Of a DNA stretch of 64,000 nucleotides, positions 14,427 to 21,531 are shown one piece after another. The notes under the pieces are model-generated. The model was not told the origin of the DNA. It worked only from the letters and a program-made list of their open reading frames with translations, and made no database searches. The translations under genes were made by a program, and so were the position numbers. This DNA comes from Actinoplanes sp. NBC_00393. Its GTDB lineage: Bacteria; Actinomycetota; Actinomycetes; Mycobacteriales; Micromonosporaceae. The stretch covers positions 5,174,501 to 5,238,500 of the forward strand of contig NZ_CP107942.1 in the NCBI RefSeq assembly GCF_036053395.1, read 5' to 3'. How positions within the stretch are numbered: the first letter of the stretch is position 1; every line of letters begins with the position of its first letter.

Positions 14427-16286
14427 ATGATTCTCAGCCGCCGTACCCTGCTGCGCGCCTCAGCCGCCGGAGCGGCCGGCCTGGTCGCCGGACCGCAGGT
14501 CCTGAGCGCCACCGCCACCGCGGCCACAGCGCTGCCCGCCTTCGTGGACAGCTACCGGACGAACGTCACGGCGAACCTGACCGCCGAGACCAACGCCGCG
14601 GTCCGCATCCTCGCCGGCATGCAGCAGGTCTGGGCCACCGGCACGGCCTGGAACAACGGCACCGTGCTCGACGAGGCGTTCCTGCGCGCCAACGTGCGCT
14701 ACTGCGTGAAGACCACCCGCAACCGGACCGCCGCCGAGGCCGCCCGCGCGTTCGTCGTGGACCGCCAGCACCAGAGCTACTCGGTGATCGCCGGCCTCGG
14801 CCCGCTCGCCGACGTCTACAAGGCCGGCGCGCTCGCCGTCACCGGGATCACCGAGGCCCCGGAGACCACCCCGGCGACCACGGTCAGCGACGCGATCCCG
14901 GCCGGCGCACCGGCCGGTTCGGCGCTGGGCGCCGGCTCGCCCACCTCGGCGCTCGGCACGGTGGTCACGCTGGTCAACACGCTGCGCGGCAACTTCTCGT
15001 CCGGCAACCCGTCGAAGTTCGCCTACCAGTACCCGCGGCCGTGGCGGATGAACGACGACAGCGAGGTGGTGGACACCGGCACGGTGGACGCGCTCGGCTT
15101 CCCGGTCTACGACTCGGACACCGTGGTCGTGCCGCAGCTGCTCCGCCAGCGCAGCACCAACCCGGCCGAGGACGGCGGCTACGTCAGCGGTCACACCAAC
15201 GCGCTCTACCTGGCGTCGATCGCGCTGGCGTACGCGGTCCCGGAGCGCTTCCAGGAGATGATCACCGCGGCCTACGACCTGGCCGAGACCCGGATCATCG
15301 CGGGCATGCACTCCCCGGTCGACGTGATCGGCGGACGGATCCTGGGCACCGCGCTGGCCGCCGCGATCCTCGGCGACGCGGCCAACGCGACCCTCAAGGC
15401 CGAAGCCCGCGCCCAGGCGCTCGCGTTCTTCCAGGCCCAGGTGGGCGACGTGGCAGCCTTCGCGCACTCTTCGACCGGGACTGATCGGTACGCCGACCGC
15501 GCGCGGAACGCCGCCGTCGTGAAGCCGAAGCAGACGTACGGGCTGCCGCGCACCCGCAACCGGTCGGCCTTCGTCGTGCCGAAGGGCGCCGAGGTGCTGC
15601 TCGAGACCCGCCTGCCGTACCTGGACGCCGCCCAGCGCCGCGAGGTCCTGCGCACCACCGGCCTGGCCGCGGGCAACCCGCTGCTCGACGGCGGCGAGCA
15701 GTGGGGCCGGCTCGACCTGTTCACCGCGGCCGACGGTTACGGCGCGTTCGACTCGACCGTCGCGGTCAGCCTGGACGCCGCCGCCGGCGGGTTCTCGGCC
15801 GCCGACATCTGGCGCAACGACATCGTGGGCAAGGGTGGCCTGATCAAACTGGGCACCGGCGCGCTGACCCTGGCCGGCGACAACGACTACCGGGGTGGCA
15901 CGACGGTCGCGCAGGGCACCCTGGTCGCGGCCGCGAAGGGCGCGCTCGGCGACGGCGACGTCACGGTCAGCGGTGGCACGCTCCGCCTGGCGGCGGAGAA
16001 GGTGCACATCGGTGGCGCTTTCCGGCAGAGTTCCGGCAACCTCGCGGTGACGGTACGCGCGCACGGCGCGCCCCCGCTGACGGTCCACGAGGAGGCGGTG
16101 CTGGGCTCCGGCGCCACCCTGTCGATCGAGGTGACGCCGGGCCAGAAGTACGACAAGCCGGTGCCGGTGCTCAAGGCCCGCCGGGTCCGGGGCCGGTTCG
16201 CCGCGGTCGTGGTGACCACGCCGGGTCACCGCGCCGACCTGGTCCAGGACGGGGACAGCGTGTCGGTCCGGCTGCGCGCCGCCTGA
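14427..16286 (+). CDS. Tat-exported PAP2/vanadium haloperoxidase-type phosphatase with autotransporter-type repeat
   Basis: A 619-residue protein, ATG at 14427 with GGAG upstream. It opens with a twin-arginine signal (SRRTLLRASAAGAAGLVAG). The PAP2/haloperoxidase core has an RPWRM segment, GGYVSGHTNALYL with active-site histidine, and AGMHSPVDVIGGRILG with the second histidine. The C-terminal part (about 475-600) has GGLIKLGTGALTLAGDN and YRGGTTVAQGTLVAA, the passenger-associated transport repeat normally seen in Gram-negative autotransporters. It likely acts outside the cell as an acid phosphatase. It is divergent from the EEP gene. Confidence 0.9.
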   Translation: MILSRRTLLRASAAGAAGLVAGPQVLSATATAATALPAFVDSYRTNVTANLTAETNAAVRILAGMQQVWATGTAWNNGTVLDEAFLRANVRYCVKTTRNRTAAEAARAFVVDRQHQSYSVIAGLGPLADVYKAGALAVTGITEAPETTPATTVSDAIPAGAPAGSALGAGSPTSALGTVVTLVNTLRGNFSSGNPSKFAYQYPRPWRMNDDSEVVDTGTVDALGFPVYDSDTVVVPQLLRQRSTNPAEDGGYVSGHTNALYLASIALAYAVPERFQEMITAAYDLAETRIIAGMHSPVDVIGGRILGTALAAAILGDAANATLKAEARAQALAFFQAQVGDVAAFAHSSTGTDRYADRARNAAVVKPKQTYGLPRTRNRSAFVVPKGAEVLLETRLPYLDAAQRREVLRTTGLAAGNPLLDGGEQWGRLDLFTAADGYGAFDSTVAVSLDAAAGGFSAADIWRNDIVGKGGLIKLGTGALTLAGDNDYRGGTTVAQGTLVAAAKGALGDGDVTVSGGTLRLAAEKVHIGGAFRQSSGNLAVTVRAHGAPPLTVHEEAVLGSGATLSIEVTPGQKYDKPVPVLKARRVRGRFAAVVVTTPGHRADLVQDGDSVSVRLRAA

Positions 16287-17642
16287 TCAACTGCACGGCG
16301 GGGCGACGAACGCCGGGCGTACCCCCTCGGTGAAACGGCAGCCGAAACTCGCGCTCGCCACCGCGCGCCGGTCGAGGATCGCGTCCCCGGCCGGCTTGCG
16401 GCCGCCCTCCACCCAGCGGACCAGGTCGTCGAAGCCGCGCTGCCGCTCGGCCTGGGTGAACCCGCAGTGCGCGACATCGCGGATCGCCCGGGAGACGAAC
16501 AGGTGCGAGCGGCCGTTGCGCTTGGCCTCCCGGGCGTACTCCTGCTCCATCGAGAACGGCACGAACAGGTCGCCGATGCCGTGCAGCGACAGCACCGGCA
16601 CCGGCGGCCGGCCGTCGATCCGCGGCACCCCGGCCAGTCCGGGGTCCGCGGCCGCGGTGCGCTTCACCCGCAGCACGTCCCGGTTGAGCTGCCACTCGGC
16701 GGCGGTCGGCCACAGCTTGTCGGTGGAGCGGTAGAACGTACGCCGGTTGTCGGTCAGATTGCCCGGCGCGATGCCGACGGTCCCGCCGGAGGTGGCCGGG
16801 TGCACGCTGAACAGGAACGGCAACCCGGCCTGCTGCGCGGTGTTCCAGTAGCGGAACGCCGACTCGAAGCCGGGCCGCTCGCCGCCGCTGCGCCGCTCCA
16901 CCACATCGGACCAGGTCTTCCCGGCGTCGGTGAGCGGAGCGGGCAGGCCGAGCGCCGGTTTGATCTGTGCCACCTGCGCGGCCCAGGTCGCCGCGTCGAT
17001 CGGGAACGTGGTCTCGACACCGGCCAGCGCGGCCGCAGTCAGGTTGGCGTCCAGGAAGTAGTCGAACAGCTCGACGTCGCCGAGCACACCGCACGTCGGC
17101 ATGGCGCCGGCGAAGGCCCGCGGGTACTCCTCGATCGCCACCGCGGTGATGTGCCCGCCCATCGAGTCGCCGGTCATGTAGACCTTGCGCGCCCTCTTGC
17201 CGGTCAACTCCTGGAAGAGACCGATCAATGCGTACGAGTCACGCACGCCCTGCCCGACGTCGTAACCGTTCGTCGCGTAACTGGACGCGGCCCAGGCATA
17301 ACCGTTGCTCACCCAGTGCGCGCGCAGGTCCGGGCTGCCGACGTAGACCGTGGTGCCGGTGCCGCGGTAGCCGTGCGCGTACAGCGCGAGCCGCCCGTTC
17401 CAGTTCTCCGGAACCTCGATGCGGTAGGCCGCACCGTCCCGGATTCCGGTGTGCACCCGGGCGCCGGCCAGGGCGGTGAACGGGGTGCCGTTCAGATCGC
17501 AGTCCGGGTCGGCGACCAGATAGCCGGGTTGGGTGGTGCTCGGGGTGGGTGCGGTGCAGACCTCGGCGGCGGACGCCGCCGGGGCACCGATCAGCATCCC
17601 GGCGATCAGGGAAAGGGCGAGCAGGACTGGGCGAGCGATCAT
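16287..17642 (-). CDS. secreted alpha/beta hydrolase
   Basis: A 451-residue exported protein. The ATG at 17642 is preceded by GGGAGG and gives a Sec signal (MIARPVLLALSLIAGMLIGA, cleavage near ASAAE). The catalytic serine lies in VYMTGDSMGGHITAV and an acid/histidine pair in the C-terminal half (VLSLHGIGDLFVPF, DVAHCGFTQAER). Paired cysteines suggest disulfides, as in extracellular esterases. No closer substrate assignment is possible. Its stop codon is immediately adjacent to the PAP2 stop (TGATCA), so the two secreted-enzyme genes converge with no spacer. Confidence 0.88.
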   Translation of the reverse strand: MIARPVLLALSLIAGMLIGAPAASAAEVCTAPTPSTTQPGYLVADPDCDLNGTPFTALAGARVHTGIRDGAAYRIEVPENWNGRLALYAHGYRGTGTTVYVGSPDLRAHWVSNGYAWAASSYATNGYDVGQGVRDSYALIGLFQELTGKRARKVYMTGDSMGGHITAVAIEEYPRAFAGAMPTCGVLGDVELFDYFLDANLTAAALAGVETTFPIDAATWAAQVAQIKPALGLPAPLTDAGKTWSDVVERRSGGERPGFESAFRYWNTAQQAGLPFLFSVHPATSGGTVGIAPGNLTDNRRTFYRSTDKLWPTAAEWQLNRDVLRVKRTAAADPGLAGVPRIDGRPPVPVLSLHGIGDLFVPFSMEQEYAREAKRNGRSHLFVSRAIRDVAHCGFTQAERQRGFDDLVRWVEGGRKPAGDAILDRRAVASASFGCRFTEGVRPAFVAPPCS

Positions 17643-17675
17643 CGCGTTACCTCCCGGTAACATCCAATGATTCGC

Positions 17676-18965
17676 TCAGATCGATGTCAAGCCCCGGAAC
17701 GGACCGCGCAGCGCCGCCCACTGCAGCAGCATGATCGTCTTGGCATCGGCGATCTCTCCGGTGTCGATCCGCTTCAGCGCCTCGGCGAACGGCAACTCCA
17801 CCGCCTCGATGTCCTCACCGTCGTCGGCCAGCCCGCCGCCGTCACCGACCCGGTCGGCCGCGCTGTACGCCGCCGCGAAGCAGTGCACCCGCTCGGTCAC
17901 CGAGCCCGGGCTGGTCCACACGTTGAACACCGGCTCCAGCTCGCCCACCTCGACACCCAGTTCCTCGGCCGCCTCCCGCCGGATCGCGGCCGCGGGGTCG
18001 TCACCGTCGAGCAGGCCGGCCGCGGTCTCCACGAACATCCCGTCCGGGTGGCCGTTCACATAGACCGGAAAGCGGAACTGCCTGGTCAGCAGCACAGTCT
18101 CCCGCTGCGGGTCATAGAGCAGAACAGTCGCCCCGTCACCCCGGTCGTAGGTCTCCCGCTGCTCCCGGCTCCACCTGCCATCCCGGCGCCGGTAGTCGAA
18201 GGTGGTCCGGCGCAGCACATGCCAGGCGGCGGCCAGCAGCTCGACATCCCGGACCACGACGTCCGGGTTGCCGGCGAGATCCCGCCCAACCTGATCCAGC
18301 CCGGTACGCCCGCGCGCATCCGGCACGTCGATGCCGGGCCGCCCGGCCCCGCCGCCGGCCCCCACGCCGTTTGCCGCCACGCCGCTTCCGACCATCAGCT
18401 CGCCATGCCCGGCCGCGACCTCGCCGCCGGGTGCTGCACCGCCACTCCCGACCATCAGCCCGCCACCTGCAGCCGCGACCTCGCCGCCGGGTGCTGCACC
18501 GCCACTCCCGACCTTCAGCCCGCCACCTCCAGCCGCGGCGCCGTCGCCCACCAGTTCCGTCCCGCTGTTCCCGAGCACCACCCCGTCGCCGTCGGGCTTC
18601 GCGCCGCCGGTTTCGAGCTTCACCTCGTACCCCGGAATTTCCGAAATATCGGTGTAGACCGGGATGCCGCGCTGGTGAGCGATGGCCACGTCCTGGTCCG
18701 CGCCCTTCGATTCGCCGGGCAGGCGCAGGACCGCGTCGCAGTGCGCAAGCAACCGGGCGGCCGTCGGATAGAGGACCTGCCCTTCGCCCGCCTCGTCTCC
18801 GGCGCCGCGCAGGACCGGCAGCGCCACCCACTCGCCGATCATCGGGACGTGCCCGGCCCGGAAGATCGGCCAGGCCGCCTCCTCCAGCCGGGCGAGGTTC
18901 GCGGCGATCAACTCGGGGTCGCCGCCGGTGCCGGACTGATAGGGACCGGCGATCAGGATCAGCAT
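17676..18965 (-). CDS. fusion of DUF4406-like and NUDIX domains with repeat linker
   Basis: About 429 residues in three parts. Residues 1-130 (MLILIAGPYQSGTGGDPELI, then HCDAVLRLPGESKGADQDVAIA) resemble DUF4406 / nucleoside 2-deoxyribosyltransferase-like proteins. Residues about 135-220 are a Gly/Ala/Val linker with 20-residue repeats (GGGLMVGSGGAAPGGEVAAA). Residues 235-429 are a NUDIX hydrolase of the ADP-ribose/GDP-mannose pyrophosphatase class with box GLLDGDDPAAAIRREAAEELG. Such enzymes cleave nucleoside diphosphate derivatives. The ATG at 18965 is chosen by the domain edge; a GTG at 18977 would add four residues. The fusion suggests a nucleotide-salvage or damage-clearing role. Confidence 0.88.
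   Translation of the reverse strand: MLILIAGPYQSGTGGDPELIAANLARLEEAAWPIFRAGHVPMIGEWVALPVLRGAGDEAGEGQVLYPTAARLLAHCDAVLRLPGESKGADQDVAIAHQRGIPVYTDISEIPGYEVKLETGGAKPDGDGVVLGNSGTELVGDGAAAGGGGLKVGSGGAAPGGEVAAAGGGLMVGSGGAAPGGEVAAGHGELMVGSGVAANGVGAGGGAGRPGIDVPDARGRTGLDQVGRDLAGNPDVVVRDVELLAAAWHVLRRTTFDYRRRDGRWSREQRETYDRGDGATVLLYDPQRETVLLTRQFRFPVYVNGHPDGMFVETAAGLLDGDDPAAAIRREAAEELGVEVGELEPVFNVWTSPGSVTERVHCFAAAYSAADRVGDGGGLADDGEDIEAVELPFAEALKRIDTGEIADAKTIMLLQWAALRGPFRGLTSI
18361..18540 (-). repeat. 60-bp in-frame tandem repeat in the NUDIX fusion gene
   Basis: Two nearly identical 60-bp units (18421-18480, 18481-18540) and one diverged unit (18361-18420). Sixty bases equal 20 codons, so copy changes keep the frame and only lengthen the linker. 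Confidence 0.8.
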
Positions 18966-19035
18966 TGGCTTCGTCACGACCGGCAACCTACACTGAGAAA
19001 CGCGCAACAGTCGACAACAATAAGGAGAATCACGC

Positions 19036-19791
19036 ATGCTGGCGGCCGAACGACGCGACCTCCTCCTGGCCCGGCTTCAGACCGACGGCAAGCTGGTGGC
19101 CAAGGAAATCGCCGCCGAACTCGGCGTCGCCGAGGACAGCATCCGTCGCGACCTGCGCGAACTCGCCGCTGCCGGGCTGTGCCAGCGGGTCTACGGCGGT
19201 GCGCTGCCGGTCTCTCCCGCAGTCGCCGACTACGCGACCCGCACCACCGTCGCCACCTCCAGCAAGGAACGGGTCGCCGCCGCGGCCGCCGGCCTGATCC
19301 GTCCCGGCAGCACCGTCCTGCTCGACGGCGGCACCACCGCCCTCGCCGTCACCGCCGCACTCCCCCACGATCTGGTCGCCACCGTGGTCACCCACAGCCC
19401 CACCGTGGCCTCGGCCCTGGTCGCCCATCCCACCGTCGACGTCTACGTCCTGGGCGGCCGCCTCTTCAAACATTCCGCGGTGACCTGCGGCGCCGCCGCT
19501 GCCGAGGCCGCCCAGCAGGTGACCGCCGACCTGTTCCTGCTGGGCGTGACCGGCGTCCACCACGAGGCCGGCCTGACCACCGGCGACGCCGACGAGGCCG
19601 CCATGAAGCGCACCCTCGCGACGCGGGCCGCCGACACGTACGTGCTGGCCAGCAGCGAAAAGATCGGCGCCGCGTCCCCGTTCACAGTCCTCACCCCGGA
19701 CGCAGTCAGTGGCGTGATCACCGACGCCCCTTCAGACCACCCGGTCCTGCGCTCCCTGCAAACCGCCGGCGTCGCCATCCTCCCCGCCTGA
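19036..19791 (+). CDS. DeoR-family transcriptional regulator
   Basis: A 251-residue DeoR/GlpR regulator. The N-terminal helix-turn-helix is MLAAERRDLLLARLQTDGKLVAKEIAAELGVAEDSIRRDLREL. The sensor domain has the conserved LLDGGTTALAVTAAL, the LGGRLFKHS motif and TADLFLLGVTGVHHEAGLTTGD, which bind a phosphosugar. A strong AAGGAG lies 7 nt before the ATG. The promoter region holds CAACA-gtcga-CAACA direct repeats (about 19007-19021). No sugar gene is adjacent; it is divergent from the NUDIX fusion, which could be a target. Confidence 0.94.
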   Translation: MLAAERRDLLLARLQTDGKLVAKEIAAELGVAEDSIRRDLRELAAAGLCQRVYGGALPVSPAVADYATRTTVATSSKERVAAAAAGLIRPGSTVLLDGGTTALAVTAALPHDLVATVVTHSPTVASALVAHPTVDVYVLGGRLFKHSAVTCGAAAAEAAQQVTADLFLLGVTGVHHEAGLTTGDADEAAMKRTLATRAADTYVLASSEKIGAASPFTVLTPDAVSGVITDAPSDHPVLRSLQTAGVAILPA

Positions 19792-19872
19792 CCCCCTTCC
19801 GGCCGCCCTACTGGTGCCCAGGGCCCACGTCTTAGCCGAACAATTCGGACGGCGACCACCGCCCTGGACGTC

Positions 19873-20507
19873 GGTTACATGCCTGACCGGCGGCCGGACA
19901 CCGCGAGCCGCCACCCAGGCGGGCTACCGCACCGCGGTAACGTGCCCGGCCGGCGGCTGGACACCACGAGCCGCCACCCAGGCGGGTTATCGCAGCGCGG
20001 TAACGTGCCTGACCGGCGGCCGGACACGACGAGCCGCCACCCAGGCGGGTTATCGCAGCGCGGTAACGTGCCCGGCCGGCGGCCGGACACCACGAGCCGC
20101 CACCCAGACGGGCTACCGCACCGCAGTAACGTGCCCGGCCGGCGGCCAGACACCACGAGCCGCCACCCAGACGGGCTACCGCACCGCAGTAACGTGCCCG
20201 GCCGGCGGCCAGACACCACGAGCCGCCACCCAGACGGGCTACCGCACCGCAGTAACGTGCCCGGCCGGCGGCCAGACACCACGAGCCGCCACCCAGGCGG
20301 GCTACCGCACCGCGGTAACGTGCCCGGCCGGCGGCCGGACACGACGAGCCGCCACCCAGGCGGGTTATCGCGGCGCGGTTGCGTGACTGGCCGGCGGCTG
20401 GGTGCGGCGAGCCGCCGGTGCGGCACGTGACGGGAGGGCGGTTGCGTGCGTGGGCGGCGGCTGAGTCCGTCGAGCCATCGGCTGGCCGCCCGGGAGAACC
20501 CGGACCG
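19873..20507. repeat. 63-bp tandem array filling a convergent intergenic region
   Basis: Ten units of 63 bp start at 19873, 19936, 19999, 20062, 20125, 20188, 20251, 20314, 20377 and 20440. The first eight are very similar, the last two diverged. Each unit begins GGTAACGTGCC and contains GGCGGC...GCCGCC, a self-complementary pair, and a GCGGTA...TACCGC pair near its ends. Since 63 is a multiple of three, long reading frames stay open on both strands; I judge them artefacts because they have 21-residue periodic low-complexity products. The array fills the gap between the convergent DeoR and LysR genes. Confidence 0.9.
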
Positions 20508-21428
20508 CTAGCTGGGCGGCTGGACGGCGGGTGACGACTCGTCGACGGTCTGCTGCAGGATGGCGCGGAAGGCACGAGCCGCCGGTGAGCCCGAGCCTGC
20601 CAGGCGCTGGGCTGTGAAGATGGTGCGGCGGGGGTGTTCGGCGAGTTCCAGCAGGCGGCAGGACGTGGAGCGGCCCGCCCATACCAGGTCCGGGATCAGG
20701 GCGACGGCGTTGCCCGACTCCACCAGGCGCATGTGGGCCTGCAGGTCGGCGGTCTCGTAGCGGACGTCCGGTTCGAAGCCGGCGCGGCGGCAGAGCTGTT
20801 CGGCGAAGTGCCGGGAGGCGGCGCCGCGTGGCTCCATCACCCAGGGCATGTGCCGGGTCGACGGCAGTGAGTCCACGGGGTGCAGGGAAGCCGCCGGCGA
20901 GGGCAGGGCCAGGCGGATCGCGTCGGTGGTCAGGTCGCGGCGGTCGAGGCCGGGGTGGTGTGGCGCGGCGTGTGCCGGGTATTGCTCTGCGATAACCATG
21001 TCGAAGTCCCGCGCCCACGTCTCTCGCAGCGCCTCTTCGGGTTCGCGCTGCACCATCTCCACGCGTACGTCCGGGTGTTGCCGGGCCATGGCCCGCAGCG
21101 TGGCCGGCATGAAAGCCAGGGCCGCGGACTGGAAGACCGCGATCCGGACCCGGCCGGTGACGCGGGTGGCCGCGGCCTGCAACCGGGCCTCGGCTCGTTC
21201 GAGGGTGTCGAGGACCTCGCCGACCGAGGCGACCAGCACCTCGGCCTGCGGGGTGAGCTGGACCCGCCGCCCGGCCTTGCGCAGCAGCTGGGTTCCGGTC
21301 TCCTTCTCCAGGAGGCTGAGCTGCTGGCTCACGGCGGATGGAGTGAAGTTCAGAGCCTCGGCGACGGCGGCGATGGTGCCGCGGATGGCGAGCTCGCGGA
21401 GCAGCACGAGACGGCGGATCTCCAGCAT
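20508..21428 (-). CDS. LysR-family regulator
   Basis: A 306-residue LysR regulator. The N-terminal winged helix is MLEIRRLVLLRELAIRGTIAAVAEALNFTPSAVSQQLSLLEKETG. The effector domain has VRIAVFQSAALAFMP, WVMEPRGAASRHFAEQLCRRAGF and VESGNAVALIPDL. It is of the actinobacterial subgroup that often regulates amino-acid or transport genes. It is divergent from putA with about 100 bp between starts, and the encoded PutA lacks its own DNA-binding domain, so this LysR is the natural candidate to control proline use. ATG 21428 follows a -10 hexamer by 6 nt, suggesting a leaderless mRNA. Confidence 0.93.
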   Translation of the reverse strand: MLEIRRLVLLRELAIRGTIAAVAEALNFTPSAVSQQLSLLEKETGTQLLRKAGRRVQLTPQAEVLVASVGEVLDTLERAEARLQAAATRVTGRVRIAVFQSAALAFMPATLRAMARQHPDVRVEMVQREPEEALRETWARDFDMVIAEQYPAHAAPHHPGLDRRDLTTDAIRLALPSPAASLHPVDSLPSTRHMPWVMEPRGAASRHFAEQLCRRAGFEPDVRYETADLQAHMRLVESGNAVALIPDLVWAGRSTSCRLLELAEHPRRTIFTAQRLAGSGSPAARAFRAILQQTVDESSPAVQPPS

Positions 21429-21434
21429 CGCCAC

Positions 21435-21464
21435 ACGTTAGCTCAACTTAAGAACACCAGTCAT
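21435..21464 (-). promoter_or_regulatory. leaderless-type promoter of the LysR gene
   Basis: Reading leftward, ATGACT (21464-21459) and TAACGT (21440-21435) are 18 bp apart, and the ATG follows after 6 nt. The unusually A/T-rich gap (21435-21531) is shared with putA and contains CTTAAG, a plausible place for LysR binding. Confidence 0.4.
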
Positions 21465-21531
21465 AAAGCATCGCTTTTCCTAACCGGTAACGGGCATACA
21501 GACTATTGCGGAAAGCGGAAGGAGCATCCCG

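Noticed and set aside
19873..20507. The 63-bp array as an origin or plasmid iteron set
   Set aside because: There is no replication gene nearby, no AT-rich unwinding element and no DnaA-box pattern; units are GC-rich.
19814..20575. Four long overlapping reading frames on both strands with 21-residue periodic products
   Set aside because: They follow the 63-bp DNA repeat, which is a multiple of three. The products are low-complexity, overlap one another in several frames, and have no ribosome-binding site or recognisable domain.
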